Shown: positions 56,856 through 64,000 of the stretch, piece by piece
Layout: the number at the start of each line of letters is the position of its first letter
Position numbering within the stretch: the first letter of the stretch is position 1
Source of the DNA: Hyphomicrobium_A sp963812795
GTDB lineage: Bacteria; Pseudomonadota; Alphaproteobacteria; Rhizobiales; Hyphomicrobiaceae
Length of the DNA: 64,000 nucleotides
Reading direction: 5' to 3'
NCBI GenBank assembly: GCA_963812795.1
Contig: CAWEWG010000013.1
Location: 248,001-312,000, forward strand
Notes under the pieces: generated by a model
Databases searched by the model: none
What the model saw: only the letters and a program-made list of their open reading frames with translations
Told to the model about the DNA's origin: nothing
Program-made: the position numbers and the translations under genes

Positions 56856-57638
56856 ATGCGGAGCACCGTCCTGGCATGGATCGGCCTTATCGGTCTCGCA
56901 ACGGTGCTGAGCTCGGCCTCCGCCGAGGAAGCCAGTAAGGCGCAGGCCGGGGCGAAGCAGGTGGAAGCGAATGCGCCCGCTGCAGACGCGTCGCCGGGGC
57001 TCACGCTTGAGACCTTTCTCGACCGCCTAATGATGGCGGAGTCGAGCGGCCGCGACGAGGCGCGCAATCCGCGTTCCACTGCCGTCGGCGCGTTTCAGTT
57101 CATCCGCGGGACGTTTCTCTATGTCGTCCGCCGCCACTTCGCCGACGAGACGGCGTCTCTCTCGACCGTAGCGGTGCTGTCCCTGCGCCAAGACCGCGCG
57201 TTCGCCCGCCGCGCCGCGGAGGCATACGCGAAGGACAATGCGGCACATCTCGCGAAGGAAGGCCTGCCGACGAGCTTCACTAACCTGCGGCTCGCATACC
57301 TCACCGGCCCCAGCGGAGCCGTACGCGTTTTGCGCTCGCCACCCCAGATGAAGGTTTCGGCGCTACTCAGCGCCGCGGCAATGTCTGCCAATTCCTTCAT
57401 GGAGCACATGACGGCGGAAGACCTCATTGCCAAGTGCGCACGCGACCTCGAGGTTGATCCCGGCAACACGGCCGGCATTGCCGCGAATAGTTCGCCTGCA
57501 ACCCAACCAGGGCGCCCGACGATACGGATTCAGTGCAATCTAAAGCTGCCATCCTGCCAACGCTGGGTCGCGCTCCGCACAGCCCGAAATTCGGCGCCAA
57601 ACGAGCATCGGCGGGCGGTTCGTTCAGCGCAGAAATGA
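56856..57638 (+). CDS. Secreted lytic transglycosylase (SLT)-like protein
   Basis: 260 residues with a signal peptide (AWIGLIGLATVLSSASA). FLDRLMMAESSGRDEARNPR then STAVGAFQFIRGTFL is the SLT pattern with the catalytic Glu in MAESSG. NLRLAYLTGPSGAVRVLRSP is a later part of the domain. It would cleave peptidoglycan glycan strands. The basic C-terminus after residue 215 looks disordered or misread. Confidence 0.75.
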   Translation: MRSTVLAWIGLIGLATVLSSASAEEASKAQAGAKQVEANAPAADASPGLTLETFLDRLMMAESSGRDEARNPRSTAVGAFQFIRGTFLYVVRRHFADETASLSTVAVLSLRQDRAFARRAAEAYAKDNAAHLAKEGLPTSFTNLRLAYLTGPSGAVRVLRSPPQMKVSALLSAAAMSANSFMEHMTAEDLIAKCARDLEVDPGNTAGIAANSSPATQPGRPTIRIQCNLKLPSCQRWVALRTARNSAPNEHRRAVRSAQK

Positions 57639-57644
57639 ACGCTC

Positions 57645-57808
57645 GATGTCCGCTTCTGGCCCATAGCTGACATTCATAGCGTCACGCTCGATGTCCGCTA
57701 CTGGCCCAAAGCTGACATTCGTAGCGACGCGGTCAATGTCCGCTTCTGACCCTTAGCCGACGTTCACTGCCCACCGCTCGACATCCGCTCCTGACCCAAA
57801 TCGGACAC
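57645..57808. repeat. Dispersed palindromic repeat, cluster C (four units)
   Basis: Units at about 57645-57674, 57690-57719, 57735-57763 and 57780-57808 with a regular 45-bp period. GATGTCCGCTTCTGGCCC followed by ATAGCTGACATT is the clearest copy. Confidence 0.85.
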
Positions 57809-57948
57809 GCATAGATGGCGATGCCGTGCGCGCGGAGGGTCATAAATCACATTGCGGAAAATATCTGTACCGGCAGCGGTCACTTTACTTGGCAACCGCC
57901 AAGCACTCGACTAGCGTTCGAGCAGATTTGTTCTTACGGGGGGGTGCA

Positions 57949-58248
57949 ATGCAAGTTTTCAAGTTAGGCTTCGTGGCCGCGGTTATGCTGTGCGCACTTT
58001 CGGCGATGGCTCAGGCGGCGGATTGTACCAGGGTCGCAGCCGCTGGCGATAACATCACCCACGATTTGGCGGTGCTGTTCTCCACAAACGCACTTAAGAA
58101 TACGATCGCCGGGCGAGGGCTTATAGGGAAGGGGCCAGTGAAAACCAGCTGCAAATCAGGCTCGGCGATGATTGAGTGTCACTCCTCGCAGATGGCCTGC
58201 AAGGGCGGAACGCCCGCGACCTGCTTGGGCCCCTGGCTATGCTTCTGA
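57949..58248 (+). CDS. Small secreted Cys-rich protein
   Basis: 99 residues from the ATG at 57949; the frame is open to 57826. Signal peptide FKLGFVAAVMLCALSAMAQA, then six Cys in the mature part (ADC, TSC, IEC, MAC, ATC, WLC), enough for three disulfides. No known family. Confidence 0.55.
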   Translation: MQVFKLGFVAAVMLCALSAMAQAADCTRVAAAGDNITHDLAVLFSTNALKNTIAGRGLIGKGPVKTSCKSGSAMIECHSSQMACKGGTPATCLGPWLCF

Positions 58249-58546
58249 ACCCGGCACTAGACGTGCCCTGAATTTGTTCTTGCGGCTCGAACCTCGCAGT
58301 TATGCCGGGCACTATCCGAAAAGATGCATCGGGCGCTTCTGGCCCGTAACGCGGCCCGCCCGACGAAAGCTAACGGATCGCTTCACCTCCGGGGACGCGG
58401 TAGCTAGGAGGCGTCGGCGTCTCGGCAGAGCCGACGGTCGGTCCCACGAGCCGATATCGTCGAGTGCAGGTCAGTGGGTGGGCTGAACTCTGTCGACGAT
58501 GTCCGCTGACGAGGTCATTCCGGGCGTACTGAAGTCCTCTCGCACA

Positions 58547-58661
58547 GCTGCTTTTGGCCCAACGCGGACGTCCGTAGCGATACGCTCCATGTCCGCTGCT
58601 GGCCCTTAGCAGACATCACGGCTCATACGCATCAACGTCCGCTTCCGACCTAAAGCAGACG
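58547..58661. repeat. Dispersed palindromic repeat, cluster D (three units)
   Basis: Units at about 58547-58571, 58588-58616 and 58634-58661, again near 45-bp spacing, with cores TGGCCC and CGACCT. An isolated GTCCGCTGAC at 58501-58510 may be a truncated fourth unit. Confidence 0.75.
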
Positions 58662-59204
58662 TGGAGTGCGACAACCCCTCAGGCAGGACGTCATGCGGAC
58701 GTGCCTCAACCGACCCCCGCCACAGACGCGGCGCTTGCATATCGCTTGCAGAACGAGACAAGGAAGCGGCGATGGATCGCCTAAGGCCTTGATGTCGCGT
58801 GGCGGTCCCTACGTCGAACCCGTCTTTCAAGATTGAAAAATCCGCGCTTTTTTAAGTAATTCAACACGTTAGGCGATTGATGCGCTCGTTTTTGGGGCTA
58901 ACGAAATCAATGGCATACAGCGTTGGTGCCAAACGCTTAACTCGATTGTTTCCTGCCTGAAGAACCAACGGGCTCTTGGTCAGCCGCGTCATCTTTAGGC
59001 TGACTACCGTTCTCCTTCTATGCCGGGCGGCGCGCGCTGTTACCAGCGCCGTCCGGCGCGTCGCAGTCTCCGCTCATCGCATCTTGAAACCGTATGTGTG
59101 CAGACGCCGCATTGCCCCCGCACTAGTCTTCGCGGCGGCGCGCATGGGCTGGCTGTCTGGGGGCGCGCTTTGGGGCCGATCTTCAGCCGTGGAGATCGGC
59201 CCTT

Positions 59205-59300
59205 TAAAGAGGGCGCTGATTCCGGGGGGAGGAGCCAGCGCCCAGCAAATTCGCCTGTCCGAGGGACGGACCTGTTGGGGGGAACAGCGGCGATAAGGAC
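59205..59300 (-). ncRNA. Candidate small RNA with three C-rich hairpin loops
   Basis: On the minus strand: CTGTT/AACAG with loop CCCCCC (59272-59287), GTCCG/CGGAC with loop TCCCT (59257-59271), then the 8-bp stem GGGCGCTG/CAGCGCCC (59211-59243) with loop CTCCTCCCCCCGGA, followed by TCTTTAAA. The last loop is the same as in the candidate at 42704-42790, although the stems differ. All three loops could pair with Shine-Dalgarno sequences. Confidence 0.45.
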
Positions 59301-59303
59301 ATT

Positions 59304-59318
59304 TTATCACGGTGATAA
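59304..59318. promoter_or_regulatory. Perfect palindrome, possible operator
   Basis: TTATCACGGTGATAA is a 7-1-7 perfect palindrome just upstream of the minus-strand RNA candidate and about 190 nt upstream of the PRC-barrel gene. This is typical of a dimeric repressor site, but no regulator can be named. Confidence 0.4.
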
Positions 59319-59343
59319 TCATTTCTCTAGCGGGCAGCAGAAA

Positions 59344-59367
59344 GGCCGTCCGCTAAAGCAGACGGCC
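59344..59367. repeat. Hairpin GGCCGTCCGCT/AGCAGACGGCC
   Basis: An inverted repeat with one mismatch and a 2-nt loop. It contains the half-sites of the dispersed palindrome without its central core, so it may be related. Confidence 0.5.
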
Positions 59368-59503
59368 CTCCGTTGGCGGATTATCAGGCTAGCGCCGTTC
59401 CCGACTTGCCAGTTTCATCACCGTGGCAGCTTCGGCAAGGTCGTGGATCGCGCGCTGAAGCGTCGTGCGATTGTTGGTATTAGTGTAGGCATAGGAGGCT
59501 TCG

Positions 59504-60148
59504 ATGGTTGCCGCTCTCGTGCGCGATGACGTTCTCGTCTCATCTCTTATCCGCCAGCCCGTCGTGAATGAAGCTGGCGAGAAAATCGGCGACGTTGATG
59601 ACTTGATCATGGATAAACAGGGCCACATCAGCGCGGTGCTGGTCGAGGTCGGCAGTTTCATCGGCGTCGAAGAGAAACTTGTCGCTGTCCCCTTCAGCTC
59701 GCTATCGATTGGGTTAGCAACGGCCGGCAAGCCCCGCATTGTCGCCAAACTGTCCAGGCCGTACTTGGCAGAGGCATCGGTATTCAAGGCGCCAGAACCG
59801 TCGTCTCTAGACCATTTGAAGGGTACCGCTGCTGCCCTTGGAGCAAAAGCCGTGGAAAAGGCCTCTGAGTTGAGTCATCGGGCCGCCGACGCAGCATCCA
59901 AGGTTGCTGAGATGGCAGTCGATAAAGCCTCAGAACTCGGCCATAAGGCAACGGACACAGCTTCCGAGGTCGGAAAGAAGATTGCCGATAGGGGCCCGGA
60001 TCTCATCCAGAAGGCCGCAGAGAAGGTGTCTGAGGTCGGGCAGAAGATCGCAGACAAAACATCAGACCTCATCCAGAAGACCTCAGAAAAAGCATCCGAG
60101 GTCGGACAGAAAGTTGCGGAGAAAAGCTCCGAGTTGACCCGCAAGTAG
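59504..60148 (+). CDS. PRC-barrel protein with amphipathic repeat tail
   Basis: 214 residues. The PRC-barrel covers about residues 8-80 (VVNEAGEKIGDVDDLIMDKQ, HISAVLVEVGSFIGVEEKLV). From about 105 the chain consists of 11-residue Lys/Ala/Ser/Glu units (KASELGHKATD, KVSEVGQKIAD, KASEVGQKVAE) like LEA or apolipoprotein helices. AGGAGG precedes the ATG. PRC-barrels bind RNA or proteins; the tail may protect membranes or proteins under stress. Confidence 0.82.
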   Translation: MVAALVRDDVLVSSLIRQPVVNEAGEKIGDVDDLIMDKQGHISAVLVEVGSFIGVEEKLVAVPFSSLSIGLATAGKPRIVAKLSRPYLAEASVFKAPEPSSLDHLKGTAAALGAKAVEKASELSHRAADAASKVAEMAVDKASELGHKATDTASEVGKKIADRGPDLIQKAAEKVSEVGQKIADKTSDLIQKTSEKASEVGQKVAEKSSELTRK

Positions 60149-60157
60149 CTAGGCCGG

Positions 60158-60229
60158 ATGAGGATCTGGGTCGTAGTTGCCGCCCTTGCATTTGCTGCAG
60201 GCTGCAGCCGGGGCGCTCGTTGGTATTAA
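60158..60229 (+). CDS. Possible tiny lipoprotein (23 aa)
   Basis: MRIWVVVAALAFAAGCSRG has a lipobox (AAGC) at the right distance, 10 nt after the PRC-barrel gene. It resembles entericidin-type peptides in layout only. Too short to be sure. Confidence 0.3.
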   Translation: MRIWVVVAALAFAAGCSRGARWY

Positions 60230-60332
60230 CCGCGCCGAAGCTAGGCCAAATCTTCGCGTGCTGAGGCATCAAAGCCGCGGACCGGGACACCTGGAATTTC
60301 TTGCGCCCATGTCGCGGCTGTCCGAACTCGCG

Positions 60333-60675
60333 TCATTTCACAGTTCCGGGACATTGATGTGCAGGCCGAGAAACACATGAAGCTATTAGCCTTGTCGGCG
60401 GGCCAAACGCCCTGGGCTTAGACAGCCACGGGCCCTCATCCGCAAACCGGACGCCGACGTAGGAGGTTTCCCTCCACACCACCCAAACTTCCCGCCGCAC
60501 ATGCGTGAAGCTGTCCTCCCGATCGAAAGAGTCGGGGAGCCATCCCGTCCCAAGCGATGCGGATCTTAGCCCCGCCTTTCGAGATGTCCCGGATGCGGCA
60601 GACCACGCCCTCATCACCCGCGAGATAAATTTTGGCGGGGCGATCGACGGCCTTCCGTAGGTGCCTGCGCTCCAT
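60333..60675 (-). pseudogene. PilZ domain protein, frameshifted
   Basis: From the ATG at 60675: MERRHLRKAVDRPAKIYLAG then CRIRDISKGGAKIRI, the PilZ RxxxR and D/NxSxxG motifs. Homology then moves one frame at GACGGGATGG (about 60550), where one extra G is likely, and continues as GWLPDSFDREDSFTHVRREV and WVVWRETSYVGVRFADEG. If corrected it encodes a c-di-GMP-binding protein of about 113 residues, a possible effector for the two GGDEF-EAL proteins nearby. Confidence 0.7.
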
Positions 60676-60776
60676 CCATACTGGTACTCCAGGCATCTTA
60701 ACACCTGATCTTTGCATGATCGGGCGTCGGGAGGCGCACTGAGTTAGCTGGCAAACTTTTTACAAGGACTGGCCGA

Positions 60777-61062
60777 ATGGTCTGGGATCATCCTCACGGA
60801 CGGTATCAGCAGCTTGGCAATGCCGTCCCTTCGCTGGTCGCCGAGATTTTAGCTCGAGAAATCCGGCGTCAGTTCCTTGGGTCGTCAATTGTACCACCAC
60901 TAAAACTGCTGCCCCACGGCGAGTGCGCATGCCGCCGCCGGAAAAATTGGCTGCGCTGCCCGCGAAGTACCGCAGTCACATCGGTAAGCATGAAGCGCAT
61001 CCCGGCACGGGCAGGGGAAGGATGGCCCTGGAGCGCGCAGCCTCTACGGCTGCCGACTAACT
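60777..61062 (+). pseudogene. C-terminal fragment of a DNA (cytosine-5) methyltransferase
   Basis: GRYQQLGNAVPSLVAEILAR then EIRRQFLG is motif X of C5 methyltransferases (QLGNAVP). Further on PPEKLAALPAKYRSHIG and KHEAHPGTGRGRMALERA continue the tail in another frame to a TAA at 61060-61062, so there is also a frameshift near 60930. The catalytic N-terminal two thirds are absent, since upstream is the PilZ gene on the other strand. Confidence 0.6.
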
Positions 61063-61107
61063 AAGGTCGGCGCGCCACACGACCAGAGGGTGCCCACTCA
61101 GCGCCTT

Positions 61108-61169
61108 TTGAGATGTCGGCTCGTGCTATCTTTGGTCTGGCGTGCGCATAGACACGCTCGTCGTCTTCA
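61108..61169 (+). repeat. Long direct repeat, left copy
   Basis: About 62 bp starting TTGAGATGTCGGCTCG and ending GCTCGTCGTCTTCA. An imperfect copy lies at 61838-61898. GGCGTGCGC and GCTCGTCGTCTTCA are identical in both. Confidence 0.7.
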
Positions 61170-61421
61170 GGTCAGCATGCGAGCGTCTGCGAGTCCCCGC
61201 TGATTGAAACGCTGCGGAGTGCCGCCGCTAGTCGGGCTGAAGAGCTTGCGTAGGACAACGCGAGCACGGCGCTGATGATGGCGCAAGTTTGAATCTGGCC
61301 CAAACGGTTACGGCGAAACGCGCCTCGATCTCAGCAATGCGACGCGGTTGATAAGGGGAATCGGAGCAACTAAAGTCGGGAGGCGCGCGAGGGGCGACCG
61401 CTGCGTAAGGAGGCTTGTATA

Positions 61422-61757
61422 ATGTCTCAGATGTCGAGGAGCCTTGTTGCCGCCGTTCTAGCCGCTGGAGTGCTCGGCTTTTCTTGCAGTGTCCAAGCCG
61501 GCGAGTATGATGATTACGACTATGGCGACGATTATTATTCCGGCGACGGGTACGATGTGCCTTATCCCAGGCCCCTACCTCCTGTCGCAATTCGTCGAGC
61601 ACCAATCCCCCCGCCACCCCAGTATGGGCCCCCGGTTTATGGATGGGTGTTTATACCCCCTCCGCCTCCCCCAAGCTGCGGTCAGTATCGTTACTGGGGT
61701 GGGGATCGCTGTCTAGACGCGCGCTATACCCCGCCTTACGTGGGACCGAGGTGGTGA
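61422..61757 (+). CDS. Secreted Tyr/Pro-rich protein
   Basis: 111 residues. Signal peptide SLVAAVLAAGVLGFSCSVQA, then a Tyr/Asp-rich stretch (GEYDDYDYGDDYYSGDGYD), a Pro-rich segment, and a C-terminal CGQYRYWGGDRCLDARYTPP with two Cys. This C-terminal motif is conserved in small secreted rhizobial proteins of unknown function. The gene is flanked by two long direct repeats. Confidence 0.65.
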   Translation: MSQMSRSLVAAVLAAGVLGFSCSVQAGEYDDYDYGDDYYSGDGYDVPYPRPLPPVAIRRAPIPPPPQYGPPVYGWVFIPPPPPPSCGQYRYWGGDRCLDARYTPPYVGPRW

Positions 61758-62205
61758 GCGACGACACGCGACACGAGCGTCCGTCGCCTTCCAAGCCTGG
61801 ACTGTGCGCTCGTAGACCTAGCCAATCTCAACGTCTCTTGAGATAGCGGCTCGAGCTGTCGTTGGGCCTGGCGTGCGCGTAGATGCTCGTCGTCTTCAAA
61901 ACGATTGTCGTTCACTAAGACGCCTTAGGCAGCTTTGACGTGACCGGTGTGCAGGCAGAGCGCGCTATCTCTTGGTGCGAGAGTTCTGACGATGCGCATT
62001 GGAGCGTCTGTTCCGGCGTGAGCTGACGCAGCTTCAATTGAACAACTCATCCCGCGGCTAGTCCGCAAAGCTGTTCTGTCGCGCGTCGATTTGGCGGTGG
62101 AGGACGAATGTATATGGCTGTTACTCCTCTGCAAACTTCCCCGTCCCTCGAGGAAGCGCTCATCGCCGATTTCCTTGAGCGCGTTGTGTAGGAGCAGCCT
62201 GGAAC
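61758..62205. other. Intergenic region before the LuxR-PAS gene
   Basis: Contains the right copy of the long direct repeat (61838-61898) and a possible 27-codon open frame (62108-62191, MYMAVTPLQTSPSLEE), whose stop lies 14 nt before the next gene. Nothing else was recognised. Confidence 0.35.
61838..61898 (+). repeat. Long direct repeat, right copy
   Basis: TTGAGATAGCGGCTCGAG to GCTCGTCGTCTTCA, an imperfect copy of 61108-61169 in the same orientation. The two enclose the Tyr/Pro-rich secreted protein gene. Confidence 0.7.
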
Positions 62206-62940
62206 ATGGACCTGGTTGAGGTCATTCCCGATGAGGTTGCTGGCGAGCAGCGGCAACTCACGCAACGAGAAATTGCCATCGTCACGCTTATTGCTGCGGG
62301 ACACTCAAACAAAGCGATTGCTATCCAACTCGGGGTCGCACCGGAAACGATCAAAACGCATCTCAAGCGCATATTCTTAAAACTATCGGCCCACACCCGC
62401 GCAGAGGTGGTCGTTCACGTAAAGCGCACGGGATTTAAAGCACGCGTCCAACTGGATTCACTGAAACGGACGAACTCGACGCTCGAGGTTTTCATCAAAC
62501 ATGTGCCGACGGCGGTCGCCATGTTCGATAGGGACATGCGGTACATAGCGCATACCGACCGCTGGCTGCACGACTACAATCTTCCTGACGAGCCGCTGAT
62601 CGGACGTAGCCACTACGAAGTGTTTACCGATATCCCTGACCACTGGAAGGCAAAGCATCAGCGCGTCCTCAAGGGCGCCACCGAAAGCTGTCCTGAAGAG
62701 GTCTTCAGACGCGCCGACGGGTCGACGAACATCATCCGCTGGGAGGTTCGCCCCTGGCATCTGCAAGACGACAGCATCGGCGGCGTGATGATGCTGACCG
62801 AGGAGATATCCGAGCGTAAAAGGCTCGAGCGGCAATCGCCTGCAGTTCAACTTGAACGGCGAGATAAGTCCCATAAATGCCGCCGCCTAGCTCAAAGTTA
62901 TCGCCCTGCGCTTCGGCGCTTTGCTACTTGCTTGCAATAA
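62206..62940 (+). CDS. LuxR-type HTH protein with C-terminal PAS domain, probably truncated
   Basis: 244 residues. The LuxR HTH is at the N-terminus (about 15-75: LTQREIAIVTLIAAGHSNKA, IAIQLGVAPETIKTHLKRIF), followed by a PAS domain (about 95-205: HVPTAVAMFDRDMRYIAHTD, PEEVFRRADGSTNIIRWEVR, GGVMMLTEEISERKRLE). HTH before PAS is the reverse of the usual order. After the linker EISERKRLE, which normally leads into a kinase or another PAS, the sequence loses protein character and stops, so the C-terminus may be lost. Confidence 0.7.
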   Translation: MDLVEVIPDEVAGEQRQLTQREIAIVTLIAAGHSNKAIAIQLGVAPETIKTHLKRIFLKLSAHTRAEVVVHVKRTGFKARVQLDSLKRTNSTLEVFIKHVPTAVAMFDRDMRYIAHTDRWLHDYNLPDEPLIGRSHYEVFTDIPDHWKAKHQRVLKGATESCPEEVFRRADGSTNIIRWEVRPWHLQDDSIGGVMMLTEEISERKRLERQSPAVQLERRDKSHKCRRLAQSYRPALRRFATCLQ

Positions 62941-62951
62941 GCATTGGCGAC

Positions 62952-63022
62952 AAGTGGCGCACTGACCCTAAGCGGACGTTGCGCAGTATGCCGCAAGGTC
63001 TGCTTTTGACCCGCAGCGGAAC
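62952..63022. repeat. Dispersed palindromic repeat, cluster E (two units)
   Basis: Units at about 62952-62980 and 62994-63022: ACTGACCCTAAGCGGACGTT, and GGTCTGCTTTTGACCC followed by GCAGCGGAAC. The remaining sequence up to 63307 shows no gene. Confidence 0.65.
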
Positions 63023-63307
63023 GCGCCGCGATTGCGGCACAACGTCGGCCGCCGCTCAATCATCACGTTCACGCACCATGCTGTGAGCGCGAAGGAACTG
63101 GCCTCCTGCAGACACTTCCAACAAGACGCGCCGCTGCCTGAAGCGAGCGGGCTTCACGCAGCAAGGCTTGCCACCCATAGGTCTCATCTCGTGAATGGTG
63201 GAACAGTGGCAGACCGGACATAAGATAACGAGTCAAACTCAGGTCGCGTCTTCTCGGCTCGCCGCTTAAAATCAGCATGTCCGCCCTGCTTTTGAGAGGA
63301 GTTGCCG

Positions 63308-63696
63308 ATGAAAACGCTTAAAACGCTAACGTTCACAGCCCCGCCCTCAGAACAACAAAGCCCTTTGGCGCTACGGCGTGCGAAGTTGGTTGCCCGACTA
63401 GAACAACAAAAGCTTCTTGCAGAGAACCCCCTGCACGTGCGCGTCAGTGGGTCAAGCATGATAACGGGGAGAAAACGCTAGTCGAAATTCCCAAACGCGT
63501 GCAACCGTGGTGGAGAACGGATGAGACAGGAACGACCTACCTCAAAGTCCGCTGCGGTGCCAAAGCAATCGAGTTCGAGAAAGGCAAGCCGGCAATCCTT
63601 GTTAAAGACAGGTCCCAGCTTGCATCTATCATTGACACATTGATTGCAGCCATCGACGCGGGAGAACTTGACGAGCATTTCGGTGGCACTAGGTAA
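63308..63696 (+). CDS. DUF6641-like protein (frameshifted)
   Basis: From the ATG at 63308: MKTLKTLTFTAPPSEQQSPL and ALRRAKLVARLEQQKLLAEN, then a frame change near 63440 (one base missing), then RQWVKHDNGEKTLVEIPKRV, QPWWRTDETGTTYLKVRCGA and KAIEFEKGKPAILVKDRSQL to 63696. Together about 130 residues of a small family common in Bradyrhizobium-like genomes. The function is unknown. Confidence 0.6.
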
Positions 63697-63765
63697 ATTC
63701 GCCCACATCAGGGTTCTAATCGGAATTCAGTTCACAAGGATCCATCATGAGGTGCACGTCCAAAA

Positions 63766-64000
63766 CTATCTGATACAAACGCGCCGCCAACTGCTTTTTC
63801 GCGTCTGCTGAACTGTGCGCTTCACACCATGATGTTTAGGCCGTGCCGGATGTTTTTCGCCCTCGTGTTCACCGCTTTGCTCGAGGCGCGGAAAAAACTT
63901 TATTTCCCTATCGAAATAGCCGTGCTCTTTGTAAACTCGTACAACACCGCCGTTAGCCCCAACCAAGCCTCTAATACCGGCAAGCGCCTCTGCCTTGGTC
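63766..64000 (-). CDS. Partial protein at the right edge, DUF2188-like
   Basis: The frame is open from the right edge to a TAG at 63766-63768. TKAEALAGIRGLVGANGGVV then RVYKEHGYFDREIKFFP resembles the end of a DUF2188 domain, followed by a basic tail (KHHGVKRTVQQTRKSS). The N-terminus is outside the window, so the call is tentative. Confidence 0.4.
   Translation of the reverse strand, partial: TKAEALAGIRGLVGANGGVVRVYKEHGYFDREIKFFPRLEQSGEHEGEKHPARPKHHGVKRTVQQTRKSSWRRVCIR

Larger units (their letters stand above)
58249..59503. other. Long intergenic region with repeats and a candidate small RNA
   Basis: About 1.25 kb without a convincing protein gene. It contains repeat cluster D (58547-58661), an A+T-rich segment near 58830-58900, a hairpin GGGCCGATCT/AGATCGGCCC (about 59173-59202), the minus-strand RNA candidate at 59205-59300, a palindrome at 59304-59318 and a hairpin at 59344-59367. 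Confidence 0.5.

Noticed and set aside
51521..58661. CRISPR-like array because of the regular 45-bp period
   Set aside because: Units are palindromic and diverged, spacers are short and similar in sequence, and there are no cas genes.

Overview
The window looks like chromosomal DNA from an alphaproteobacterium of the order Hyphomicrobiales (Rhizobiales). The evidence is high G+C coding sequence, aerobic cobaltochelatase genes cobS-cobT with a neighbouring J-domain gene, the aroK-aroB-CorC and xerD-accA blocks, a CarD regulator with a long Lys/Ala tail, FdxA, a SUV3-type helicase followed by an S4 protein, and many small secreted proteins of Bradyrhizobium-like type. No rRNA, tRNA or CRISPR array was seen.

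Layout. 0-12 kb: a sulfate-binding protein (cut by the left edge), a secreted RidA protein, then a plus-strand run of multicopper oxidase with a beta-propeller tail, a membrane-anchored double ABM protein, and a two-gene molybdenum hydroxylase (FAD subunit plus a fused [2Fe-2S]-molybdopterin subunit), followed by an RTX-like protein and a nuclease-like secreted protein. 12-38 kb: conserved core, with CarD, ferredoxin, S4 protein, helicase, L28, CobT/CobS, J-domain protein, BolA, CorC, AroB, AroK, XerD, AccA, three tandem L,D-transpeptidases, a YqhA-like membrane protein and a saccharopine dehydrogenase-like protein. 38-40 kb: a small, more A+T-rich remnant of an integrative element (tyrosine integrase, broken HUH-type Rep-like gene, ribbon-helix-helix regulator). 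40-64 kb: accessory region with many small secreted or stress proteins (RlpA-like, CsbD, bactofilin, EF-hand lipoprotein, H-NS, phasin, PRC-barrel), two divergently transcribed PAS-GGDEF-EAL proteins, a broken PilZ gene, a DNA methyltransferase fragment, a LuxR-PAS protein, candidate small RNAs and many copies of a palindromic intergenic repeat.

Two points matter when reading the annotation. First, at least ten genes need a one-base frame correction (multicopper oxidase, molybdenum hydroxylase, helicase, S4 protein, aroB, TPR protein, PilZ, methyltransferase remnant, Rep-like gene, DUF6641-like gene). Because aroB and other core genes are among them, uncorrected sequencing or assembly errors are a more likely general cause than gene decay, although the Rep and methyltransferase remnants may be truly degraded. 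Second, the least explained signals are non-coding: a dispersed palindrome with half-sites GTCCGCT/AGCNGAC in six clusters between 51.5 and 63 kb, and three minus-strand small-RNA candidates whose hairpins have C-rich, anti-Shine-Dalgarno-like loops. No complete new multi-gene defence or biosynthetic system was recognised.
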